Source of the DNA: an uncultured bacterium
Lineage (GTDB): Bacteria > Bacillota > Clostridia > Oscillospirales > Butyricicoccaceae
DNA length: 6,888 nt
Direction of reading: 5' to 3'
NCBI GenBank assembly: GCA_905215125.1
Contig: CAJMOV010000105.1
Span: 1-6,888, forward strand
Shown here: positions 1-5,781 of the stretch, in pieces
How positions within the stretch are numbered: position 1 is the first letter of the stretch
How the letters are laid out: the number at the start of each line of letters is the position of its first letter
The notes under the pieces: generated by a model
What the model saw: only the letters and a program-made list of their open reading frames with translations
The model's database searches: none
What the model was told of the DNA's origin: nothing
Translations under genes and position numbers: made by a program

Positions 1-141
1 CACTCAATTATGCAAGCTCGGATTTTTAACCATTTTTTGTTACCCTTTTAACGCTTGTTTTTTCCCGTTTTCCCCTATGCACTTCTGCCGCCGATTTCAT
101 TTTGCCCGAAAAAAGAGAGAAACTTTGATACAAGATGGTCA
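1..141. other. AT-rich intergenic region with no gene seen
   Basis: This stretch is AT- and pyrimidine-rich (several runs of five to six T) and contrasts with the GC-rich coding DNA that follows. I see no ORF with a ribosome binding site on either strand, no convincing hairpin terminator and no repeat array. It is probably the upstream spacer of the dehydrogenase operon. The gene to the left is outside the window, so its orientation is unknown. Confidence 0.6.
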
Positions 142-170
142 TTGACGGCAACCTTTTTGATTGCTATAAT
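142..170 (+). promoter_or_regulatory. Strong SigA-type promoter of the dehydrogenase operon
   Basis: The -35 element TTGACG (142-147) is separated by exactly 17 bases from a perfect -10 element TATAAT (165-170). The -10 is preceded by TGC (162-164), giving an extended -10. Transcription should begin near 176-178, leaving a leader of about 30 bases before the GTG start at 208. The spacing and match to consensus make this the best-supported promoter in the window. It should drive both dehydrogenase genes, because no terminator lies between them. Confidence 0.88.
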
Positions 171-184
171 AGAATAAATATTCT
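171..184. promoter_or_regulatory. Palindrome at the predicted transcription start, possible operator
   Basis: AGAATAAATATTCT is a perfect inverted repeat with 6-base arms (171-176 and 179-184) around a 2-base centre. It lies immediately after the -10 box and spans the expected +1. This is a classic position for a repressor site, but short AT-rich palindromes also arise by chance. It does not match the operator consensus of PerR, Rex or CcpA as I know them, so no regulator is proposed. Confidence 0.35.
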
Positions 185-194
185 TGATTGGATT

Positions 195-200
195 GGGAGG
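195..200 (+). promoter_or_regulatory. Ribosome binding site that decides the GTG start
   Basis: GGGAGG lies 7 bases before GTG at 208-210. The reading frame is also open from a TTG at 184, but that codon lies almost on the predicted transcription start and has no ribosome binding site. This site therefore places the start at 208. Confidence 0.85.
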
Positions 201-207
201 AATCAAC

Positions 208-1239
208 GTGTATCAAGGAAAATATCACATTCACATCGAAAACAGCGACGCTTCCGCCCCTGTTTTTGTCGGAACGCAGAAGCAGGTTGACGAGCTTTTG
301 GCGCGCAACCCCGATATCGCCGACAAGCTGCACATCACCATCGGCAGCAGCGACTATGACGAGGTTGAGCGCTGGTCCAAAGAAGACCTGGACGAATACT
401 ACGCCCAGATGAAGACGGCTGATATTCTGGTCGGCTACACCTTCCCCACTGAAAACCTGCGCCAGTACGCCCCTGAGCTGCGCTGGATCCATTTCATCAG
501 CTCCGGCGTCAACCATCTGTACCCGTTCGACTGGGTGCCGGCCGATATCAAGCTGGTCAACAACCGCGGCGTTCACCTGCCCAAATCAGGCGAGTCCTTC
601 GCCATGTTCCTGGCCATGCTCAACTCCCATATTCCGCGCCTGGCCACATCCCAGCGCCGCCACAAATGGGATCGCGACTTTACCTCGGTCATCACCGGCA
701 AAACGCTGGCCATCATCGGCGTCGGCCACCAGGGCGGCGAAATGGCCCGCAAGGCCAAGCAGCTCGGCCTGCGCGTCGTCGGCATCGACCCCTATGCCAA
801 GGAAAACCCCAACTGCGACCTTGTTGTTGACAACAGCCGCATGAAAGAGGTGTTGGCTGACGCCGACTTCCTCGCCATCGCCGCCCCGCTGACCCCGGAA
901 ACGGAGGGTATTGTCAGCGATGAAGTGCTGGGCTGGCTGCCCCCGCACGCCGGCGTGCTCAACGTCTCCCGCGGTCCCCTGCTCGACGAAGCGGCCCTCA
1001 GCCGCCGTCTGCGCGAGGGCAAGCTGTCCGGCGCCATCCTCGACGTTTTCTGCGAGGAGCCGCTGCCGGAGGAACACTTCCTGTGGGATACGCCCAACCT
1101 CATCATGACCCCGCACGTCTCTTCCGACGATCTCATCAACTACATGCCGCTGAGCATGGACCTGACCATCAGCAACCTGCGCACAGATATGGCGGGCGAG
1201 CCGATGGTCAACGTCGTCAACACCAATAAGGCATTCTAA
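208..1239 (+). CDS. D-isomer-specific 2-hydroxyacid dehydrogenase (paralog 1)
   Basis: A 343-residue cytoplasmic oxidoreductase predicted to interconvert a 2-keto acid and a D-2-hydroxy acid using NAD(H). The catalytic region is the usual split domain around a Rossmann fold. The dinucleotide motif GVGHQG is at residues 171-176, and an acidic residue (D194) 18 residues after its last glycine favours NAD over NADP. The family's catalytic triad is complete: R255 in NVSRGP, E284 in CEEPLP and H303 in TPHVSS. Length is typical for the family. No signal peptide is visible. The start is GTG at 208, set by GGGAGG with 7-base spacing. The stop overlaps the ribosome binding site of the next gene, a clear homolog, so the two are probably co-translated. 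The substrate (glyoxylate, hydroxypyruvate, a branched 2-keto acid or other) cannot be told from the sequence. Family assignment is secure; the specific reaction is not. Confidence 0.93.
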   Translation: MYQGKYHIHIENSDASAPVFVGTQKQVDELLARNPDIADKLHITIGSSDYDEVERWSKEDLDEYYAQMKTADILVGYTFPTENLRQYAPELRWIHFISSGVNHLYPFDWVPADIKLVNNRGVHLPKSGESFAMFLAMLNSHIPRLATSQRRHKWDRDFTSVITGKTLAIIGVGHQGGEMARKAKQLGLRVVGIDPYAKENPNCDLVVDNSRMKEVLADADFLAIAAPLTPETEGIVSDEVLGWLPPHAGVLNVSRGPLLDEAALSRRLREGKLSGAILDVFCEEPLPEEHFLWDTPNLIMTPHVSSDDLINYMPLSMDLTISNLRTDMAGEPMVNVVNTNKAF

Positions 1240-1243
1240 GGAG
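1238..1243 (+). promoter_or_regulatory. Ribosome binding site overlapping the upstream stop codon
   Basis: AAGGAG begins inside the TAA stop (1237-1239) of the first dehydrogenase gene and lies 6 bases before ATG at 1250. A ribosome terminating on gene 1 would sit on this site, an arrangement that favours translational coupling and roughly matched synthesis of the two proteins. Confidence 0.8.
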
Positions 1244-1249
1244 TCAACC

Positions 1250-2287
1250 ATGGCACAAAAGAAACTGAAAGTCATGATCCAGACGGCGGAGGACAGCCTG
1301 AAGGTCTTCCGCATGGATCAAGAGCGGCTGGACGCCGCGCTCAAGCGTCACCCCGACATTGCCGACATCGCGGAGTTTTCCTTCACCCGCACCTCGACCA
1401 GCTATGAAAACACCCCCAGCTGGAACGAAGCCGATCACGAGATGTTTTATCGCGACGTCGCCGACAAGGATGTCATCCTCGGCTACATGTTCCCCAAGGA
1501 AACCTTTGCAGACAAGGCGCGTACCGTCCGCTATATCCATATCATCGGCGCCGGCATCGACCATCTGCTGCCCCTCAATTGGCTGCCGGAGGGTACCATC
1601 CTGACCAACAACCGCGGCGCCCACGCGCCCAAAACCACTGAGTTCGCCATGATGTGCATCCTGATGCTGGGCAACAATATGCCCCGCCTGTACACCGCCC
1701 AGCGCCAGTCCAAATGGGACGGGCACTTCCTCACCCTGGTCGAGGGCGGCACCGCCGTCATTGTCGGTGCGGGCAAGCAGGGCTCGGCGGTCGCCAAGGC
1801 CTGTGAACGTCTCGGTGTGCGCGCCATCGGCGTCGACCCCAATGTTACCTCCAAGGAAGGGTTTGAAAAAATCGTCCCCCCTGCCCAGCTGTGTGATGTG
1901 CTGAAGGAAGCCGACTACGTCCTGCTCACTCTGCCGGGCACCAAGGAAAACGAGCGCATGTTCGGCAAAGATCAGTTTGCCGCTATGAAGCCGACTGCCG
2001 GCTTCGTCAACCTGTGCCGCGGCAAGGTGGTCGACACCGATGCGCTGCTCGATGCGCTCAACAATAAAACCATCGCAGGCGCTGTCCTCGATGTCTTTGA
2101 GAAAGAGCCCCTGCCCTCTGATTCCCCGCTGTGGACGGCCCCCAACCTGGTCATGACCCCGCATATGGGCTGCGACGACGAGGAAAACTACATCCATCGC
2201 ACCTTTGACATCTTCTTTGACAACCTGCGCCGGCTGTATAACGGCCAGCCGCTGGAAAATGTCGTCGATCCCGTCAAGGGTTATTAA
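1250..2287 (+). CDS. D-isomer-specific 2-hydroxyacid dehydrogenase (paralog 2)
   Basis: A 345-residue cytoplasmic NAD(H)-dependent 2-hydroxyacid dehydrogenase, homologous over its full length to the gene just upstream. The Rossmann motif GAGKQG is at residues 173-178, with D196 as the probable NAD-selecting acidic residue. Catalytic R257 (LCRGK), E286 (EKEPLP) and H305 (TPHMGC) are all present, so the enzyme should be active. Stretches shared with paralog 1 include HPDIAD/NPDIAD, GYxFPxE, NNRGxHxPK, a PRL-QR-KWD segment and the C-terminal NVV. The two differ at likely substrate-loop positions, for example HMGCDDEEN against HVSSDDLIN after the catalytic His. ATG at 1250 has AAGGAG at good spacing, and only 10 bases separate it from the previous stop. 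It may be a second enzyme of the same pathway or a partner subunit. A strong terminator follows 11 bases after the stop. Confidence 0.93.
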   Translation: MAQKKLKVMIQTAEDSLKVFRMDQERLDAALKRHPDIADIAEFSFTRTSTSYENTPSWNEADHEMFYRDVADKDVILGYMFPKETFADKARTVRYIHIIGAGIDHLLPLNWLPEGTILTNNRGAHAPKTTEFAMMCILMLGNNMPRLYTAQRQSKWDGHFLTLVEGGTAVIVGAGKQGSAVAKACERLGVRAIGVDPNVTSKEGFEKIVPPAQLCDVLKEADYVLLTLPGTKENERMFGKDQFAAMKPTAGFVNLCRGKVVDTDALLDALNNKTIAGAVLDVFEKEPLPSDSPLWTAPNLVMTPHMGCDDEENYIHRTFDIFFDNLRRLYNGQPLENVVDPVKGY

Positions 2288-2298
2288 TTCCAAAGAGA

Positions 2299-2330
2299 AA
2301 GAAGCGGACTTCACGTCCGCTTCTTTTTTT
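2299..2330 (+). terminator. Intrinsic terminator of the dehydrogenase operon
   Basis: A perfect 11-base-pair stem (2299-2309 with 2315-2325) closes on the 5-base loop TTCAC and runs into seven T (2324-2330). It begins 11 bases after the stop of the second dehydrogenase. On the opposite strand the same stem is followed by TTTCTCTTT, so it could also serve as a back-up terminator for the convergent - strand operon. Confidence 0.93.
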
Positions 2331-2335
2331 ACGCC

Positions 2336-2363
2336 AAAGCTCGGCGGAGACCCGCCGGGCTTT
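2336..2363 (-). terminator. Second hairpin in the convergent junction, probable terminator of the hydrolase operon
   Basis: Arms 2336-2347 and 2352-2363 form a 12-base GC-rich stem with a 4-base loop, starting 6 bases beyond the - strand stop codon at 2370-2372. On the - strand there is one A-C mismatch, which is a G-U wobble on the + strand. Only a short T run follows (CTTTGG), so it is a weaker intrinsic terminator than its neighbour and may work together with the hairpin at 2299-2325. Confidence 0.5.
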
Positions 2364-2369
2364 CCCGTT

Positions 2370-4406
2370 TTACTTCAGCTCCAGCTGGAAGACCTGTCCG
2401 GCGTCGCCGGCAAAAACAACATAGCCGTCCTCGGGTAAAGCAGCTTCACTGTCTCCATAGATCCAGGAAGACGCCGTCAGCGCGCCATCTGCGTCATAGA
2501 CGAAGAAGCCGCCGTTTTCCGGCACGGCGACCGACATGGTCTTACCCGCCGCGTCGCCGACTGCATACCAGCGGGCGTAGCCGGTGGGCTGGATGGTGCA
2601 GCGGGCGGTTTCGCCATTGTACAGTATCTCCATCGCCGCACCCTCAACGGCGATACTGCCCAGCGCGTCCATGTATTCCAGCCCGTCCTGCTCATACATG
2701 CGCAGGATGCTGCCGTCGCGGCCGCCGGTGCTCGGGATCTGCGCCTGTGAAACGGCGGTATTGGCGTCCGTCGCTTTTATGCCCAGGATATAGCCGCCGC
2801 TGTACGGCAGACTGCTCACAGGCAGGGTCAGATAGGTCTGGGAGGTGTATTTTTCATTGAGGACAAGATAGACCTTCCCATTTCTCCCCTGCCAGGCCTG
2901 CTCAGTAGCTGCGTCAGGCGCAGTGCCGTCCGCCTTTTGCAGGACATATTCGGCCGTCGCCTGGGCGCCCAATCCGGGGATGGCGGTATAGCCCTTTTGC
3001 AGCAGATAGGTCTCGCCGTTTTCCTCGGTGACAAAGCGGAAATAATAGCTGCCCGTCTCATCGCGGAAGGAGCCGTCTGCATAATAATTGAGTGCGATTT
3101 GCGCCCCCTGTGCGGGGACGTCGAGCGTCATAACTCCTTCCTGCGTCAGGGTGACGGTGGCCTGGCCCAGCATATTGGACAGGTACAGTCCGGCGCAATC
3201 CATCAGTTCGGCTGGCATTTCGGCAGGCTGACTTTCCGGTAGGGTGTGGACGCTTTCATCAACAGCCACGCCCTGTTCACCCAATGCGTCAATGAGGATA
3301 CCCGACGCCGCCATCTGGTTATAGGCGCTCGAGCCACCGGATGAGACGACGGCGCAGGCCATATCATATTCCGGCAGGACGACCAGGCTGCTGTGATACA
3401 GGACGGTGTCTCCGCCTTTGCACAGTGCCTGCACATCGCTGTACGCAAAAGGATAAACCTTGACGCTGTCCCATCCCAGGCCATACGCGACGGCGTTTTC
3501 CTCATCCTCCGGCCACATACCGCTGCGGTACTCCGGGGCGGCCATGGCGTCGAGCGACGCTTCAGTCAGCAATTCTTCCCCAGTCAGCAGGCCGCCGAAG
3601 GCCGCAAGATCGGAAGCGGAGGCATAAATGCCGCCCGTGCCGATGACGGACACTGTTTCTGCGGGCAGCGCGCGCGTATCCTGTCCCCAATAGGTTTTGG
3701 CTAGGCGAGCGGTGTCAAAATCATCGCCGGGGACAAAGGTGTCGTCCAGGCCGGCAGGGGAAAGCAGGCTTTCATGCAGAAATTCGCCGAAGCCCTGGCC
3801 CGATACCGCTTCCACAACCAGCTCTGCAAGGGTGAAGCCGTCGTTGCAGTAGACGCTGTATGCACCAGGATCGGCCTTCAGTGTCTGGTTCTTAAGCGCG
3901 TCAAGCAGACCGTATTTGCCCGACGTTTCCTGCGCGTCGCCAAACAGGAAGGTGTTTCTCAGCGTCGAGCCCATCAGACCGGATGAATGGTTGAGCAGCA
4001 TGCGCACTGTGATTTCGGCATACCGCTCGTCTGCCATTTTAAAATCAGGCAGATAACGGATGACGGGGGCGTCCAGGTCAATCTTGCCCTGCTCGACGAG
4101 CAGCATGACGGCCGCCGTCGTATAAATTTTGCTGACTGAGCCGATGCCATACAGGTCATCTTCCAGCAGCAGACGGTTTTCCGTGCGGGAATAGTCGCCC
4201 ACCTTGCCTGTCAGGGTAATTTCGCCGTCCTGCCACAGGGCGAACTGGATGCTCTGCGCTCCGCCGTACTCGGCCGCCGATGCGATAAGGCTGTCGGCCG
4301 CCTGCTGGAGCGTCATCTCCTCCCCTTCGGCCGCCGCGGGCATGACGGTCAGAGACAATGCCAGCGCAAGCGCCAGAAGCAAAGCCCCCCACTTTTTTGC
4401 TTTCAT
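2370..4406 (-). CDS. Secreted serine hydrolase, beta-lactamase/PBP-like (class C fold), with unassigned C-terminal region
   Basis: A 678-residue exported protein. Residues 1-26 are a typical signal peptide (charged MKAKK, a leucine/alanine core, cleavage likely after PAAA), with no lipobox. Residues about 31-385 match the beta-lactamase-related family (class C beta-lactamases, DD-peptidases, esterases). The nucleophile motif SVSK is at S90-K93, the second motif YCN at Y186-N188, and the third-motif position holds KGG (330-332), where many relatives have HxG. LLNHSSGL (137-144) and YGLGW (308-312) are further family marks. Residues about 400-678 look beta-rich, and I cannot assign them to a family. 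The start ATG has AAGGAGG 10 bases upstream. The gene lies 17 bases downstream of the SLH protein gene and probably shares its promoter. Whether it acts on peptidoglycan, D-amino-acid peptides or esters is unknown. A true antibiotic beta-lactamase role is not indicated. Confidence 0.9.
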   Translation of the reverse strand: MKAKKWGALLLALALALSLTVMPAAAEGEEMTLQQAADSLIASAAEYGGAQSIQFALWQDGEITLTGKVGDYSRTENRLLLEDDLYGIGSVSKIYTTAAVMLLVEQGKIDLDAPVIRYLPDFKMADERYAEITVRMLLNHSSGLMGSTLRNTFLFGDAQETSGKYGLLDALKNQTLKADPGAYSVYCNDGFTLAELVVEAVSGQGFGEFLHESLLSPAGLDDTFVPGDDFDTARLAKTYWGQDTRALPAETVSVIGTGGIYASASDLAAFGGLLTGEELLTEASLDAMAAPEYRSGMWPEDEENAVAYGLGWDSVKVYPFAYSDVQALCKGGDTVLYHSSLVVLPEYDMACAVVSSGGSSAYNQMAASGILIDALGEQGVAVDESVHTLPESQPAEMPAELMDCAGLYLSNMLGQATVTLTQEGVMTLDVPAQGAQIALNYYADGSFRDETGSYYFRFVTEENGETYLLQKGYTAIPGLGAQATAEYVLQKADGTAPDAATEQAWQGRNGKVYLVLNEKYTSQTYLTLPVSSLPYSGGYILGIKATDANTAVSQAQIPSTGGRDGSILRMYEQDGLEYMDALGSIAVEGAAMEILYNGETARCTIQPTGYARWYAVGDAAGKTMSVAVPENGGFFVYDADGALTASSWIYGDSEAALPEDGYVVFAGDAGQVFQLELK

Positions 4407-4416
4407 GTACAGTTAT

Positions 4417-4423
4417 CCTCCTT
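4417..4423 (-). promoter_or_regulatory. Ribosome binding site of the serine hydrolase
   Basis: AAGGAGG on the - strand directly abuts the TAA stop of the SLH gene (4424-4426) and lies 10 bases before the ATG at 4404-4406. It confirms this start and the close linkage of the two genes. Confidence 0.85.
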
Positions 4424-5668
4424 TTACTCGGCCAGCCAGTCAAGGAACTCGCCCGTTGTTTTAGTAAAGGCGACTTCCACCGTGCTGCCCGGCCAAATGA
4501 TAAACTCTGTCAATCCGTATTCCCCGCCATACAGCGACCAGTCATAGGTATAGCCCAGCCGCGTCCATGGATAGGAGCTTTCGGCGTATGACCACCGGAT
4601 ATTGCTGTCAAACCATTCAAGGTAATCCGGGTCTGCATCGACAAAATAATTGCTCATGCTGCCGCTTGTCACATCGGTGACATATGCGGGGCGGGCCAAA
4701 TCATCCGGGTCGACCCAAAAAGCACTGACGTGGGTATACCCCTTGTCGCGCGGCAGGCCGATAAGCTGCTCAAGCCGCAGCTCGGGCGCCGTGATATCCC
4801 CGCCGTTATCCTGATACCATCTGCGGATTTCCCCGTCGGTAAAGGTCCAGACCTCGCCGTCTTCCAGCGTGACGTCCTGCCCCTCGGGATAGCTTTCGGG
4901 GTAACGGTGCCAGGACAGCATGAGCACGCGGCCCTCTTCATCCCATGTCGTCAGCTCTGCGCCCAGCGTCAAGGTGAGTAGTGGCATGATTTCATCGCTG
5001 TCAGCCAAGACGGCGTCGGCTACGGCATCCTGGTACAGCCCGTCGAGCACCTGAACGGCAAAAGCCGTCAGTATGACGGCGGCTTCGCCGCGCGTCACGG
5101 TGTCGCGGGGGCGGAAAGCCCCTTCTCCATCGCCCATGATCCCCTGAATGGCGCAATACGCTACCCCTTCATAGGCCCACGCGTCAATTTCCTGTGCGTC
5201 GCTGTAATCCAGGGCGAGCATCCAGGCTCCTACGGGCCCCTGGCCCGCTTCTTTGTATGCGGCAAGCAGCAAAACGGCCGCCTCCTGCCGGGTGACAGGC
5301 GCATCAGGCAAAAATCGGCCGTCTCCAACGCCTGAAACGACGCCATGCTCTTCCGCCCACGTCAGGTAAGGGGCGCACCAGCTGTCGGATGGTACGTCGT
5401 AAAAAGGGCTTTCCCCTGTATAATCGCTGGCCGGCACGCCAAGGGCACGGCCCAGCGCCACGACGAACATGGCGCGGCTCATCGTCCCGTCGGGATCAAA
5501 CAGGCCGCCCCCTATTCCCTGCATCAGTCCATATTTCGCAGCATCCTCCGCCGCCTGGTAATAAGGGCTCTGCTCTGTAACGTCGACGTAAGCCAGCGCC
5601 GGGGAGACGCACAACAGCATGCACAGGCACACGGCCAGCGCCCGCACAGGCCAGCGTTTTCTTTTCAC
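4424..5668 (-). CDS. Secreted SLH-domain protein with unassigned C-terminal region
   Basis: A 414-residue exported protein. Residues 1-26 form a signal peptide (MKRKRW, hydrophobic core, cleavage likely after SPALA). Three S-layer-homology repeats follow at about 27-77, 88-142 and 153-206. Each has the aromatic/acidic opening and the G-x-F-x-P-D-x-x-x-(S/T)-R core: GLFDPDGTMSR, GRFLPDAPVTR and GAFRPRDTVTR. SLH triplets normally bind pyruvylated secondary cell-wall polymer, so the protein is probably held on the outer wall. Residues about 225-414 are rich in Trp, Tyr and Asp and match no family I recognise; they include VWTFTDGEIRRWYQDNGG and the segment GLTEFIIWPGS near the end. The GTG start has AAAGGAGG at 7-base spacing and directly begins the signal peptide. 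An in-frame ATG at 5785 is rejected because the 39 added residues would run through the previous gene's terminator and this gene's promoter. It is the first gene of an operon with the serine hydrolase. Confidence 0.9.
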   Translation of the reverse strand: MKRKRWPVRALAVCLCMLLCVSPALAYVDVTEQSPYYQAAEDAAKYGLMQGIGGGLFDPDGTMSRAMFVVALGRALGVPASDYTGESPFYDVPSDSWCAPYLTWAEEHGVVSGVGDGRFLPDAPVTRQEAAVLLLAAYKEAGQGPVGAWMLALDYSDAQEIDAWAYEGVAYCAIQGIMGDGEGAFRPRDTVTRGEAAVILTAFAVQVLDGLYQDAVADAVLADSDEIMPLLTLTLGAELTTWDEEGRVLMLSWHRYPESYPEGQDVTLEDGEVWTFTDGEIRRWYQDNGGDITAPELRLEQLIGLPRDKGYTHVSAFWVDPDDLARPAYVTDVTSGSMSNYFVDADPDYLEWFDSNIRWSYAESSYPWTRLGYTYDWSLYGGEYGLTEFIIWPGSTVEVAFTKTTGEFLDWLAE

Positions 5669-5675
5669 TGCAATT

Positions 5676-5683
5676 CCTCCTTT
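5676..5683 (-). promoter_or_regulatory. Ribosome binding site that decides the GTG start of the SLH protein
   Basis: AAAGGAGG on the - strand stands 7 bases before the GTG at 5666-5668. The protein begins there with a textbook signal peptide, so this site overrules the upstream in-frame ATG at 5783-5785. Confidence 0.88.
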
Positions 5684-5713
5684 GCATAAAACGGACAAGG
5701 CTGCCGTGACATC

Positions 5714-5722
5714 AGTATAGCA
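5714..5722 (-). promoter_or_regulatory. Extended -10 promoter of the SLH/serine hydrolase operon
   Basis: On the - strand TGCTATACT supplies an extended -10 (TGn plus TATACT, one mismatch to TATAAT) 45 bases before the GTG start. The -35 region at 17-base spacing (TTTCTT) is a poor match, as is common when the -10 is extended. The site lies just after the MATE gene's terminator, where a new transcription unit would be expected to begin. Confidence 0.65.
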
Positions 5723-5733
5723 GATGCAGGGGT

Positions 5734-5772
5734 AAAAAGAAAGCCGCCTGCCGGTATTTTCCGGGAAGCGGC
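5734..5772 (-). terminator. Intrinsic terminator of the MATE transporter gene
   Basis: On the - strand the arms 5772-5761 and 5754-5743 pair over 12 positions with one C-C mismatch and one G-U pair. They enclose an AAAATA loop and are followed by TTTCTTTTT (5742-5734). The hairpin begins 9 bases after the TGA stop (5782-5784) of the transporter gene. It separates that gene from the SLH/hydrolase operon. Confidence 0.87.
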
Positions 5773-5781
5773 GCAAAGCGA

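Noticed and set aside
1..40. Possible - strand promoter near the left edge (CATAAT with TTAAAA upstream)
   Set aside because: The spacing is about 15 bases, both elements are weak in an AT-rich stretch, and no downstream gene is visible in the window.
184..207. TTG at 184 as an upstream start for the first dehydrogenase
   Set aside because: It lies within a few bases of the predicted transcription start and lacks a ribosome binding site. GTG at 208 has GGGAGG at 7 bases.
565..630. Suspected one-residue insertion in paralog 1 between NNRG and PRL relative to paralog 2
   Set aside because: Counting the PK-to-PRL segment gives 21 residues in both proteins, so they align without a gap. The apparent shift came from matching the FAM triplet out of register.
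586..1314. Antisense open frame (242 codons, - strand) opposite the first dehydrogenase
   Set aside because: Same reasoning: shadow of a well-supported gene, with no family signature and no credible start context.
1244..2314. Long antisense open frame (356 codons, - strand) opposite the second dehydrogenase
   Set aside because: It is a mirror of a GC-rich coding sequence. It spans the + strand gene and its terminator, has no recognisable protein motif, and the + strand frame has a full catalytic set and a good ribosome binding site.
2370..4406. Serine hydrolase as an antibiotic-resistance beta-lactamase
   Set aside because: The fold motifs are shared by many peptidases and esterases. The protein is far longer than class C beta-lactamases (about 360 residues mature), carries an extra C-terminal region and is linked to a wall protein.
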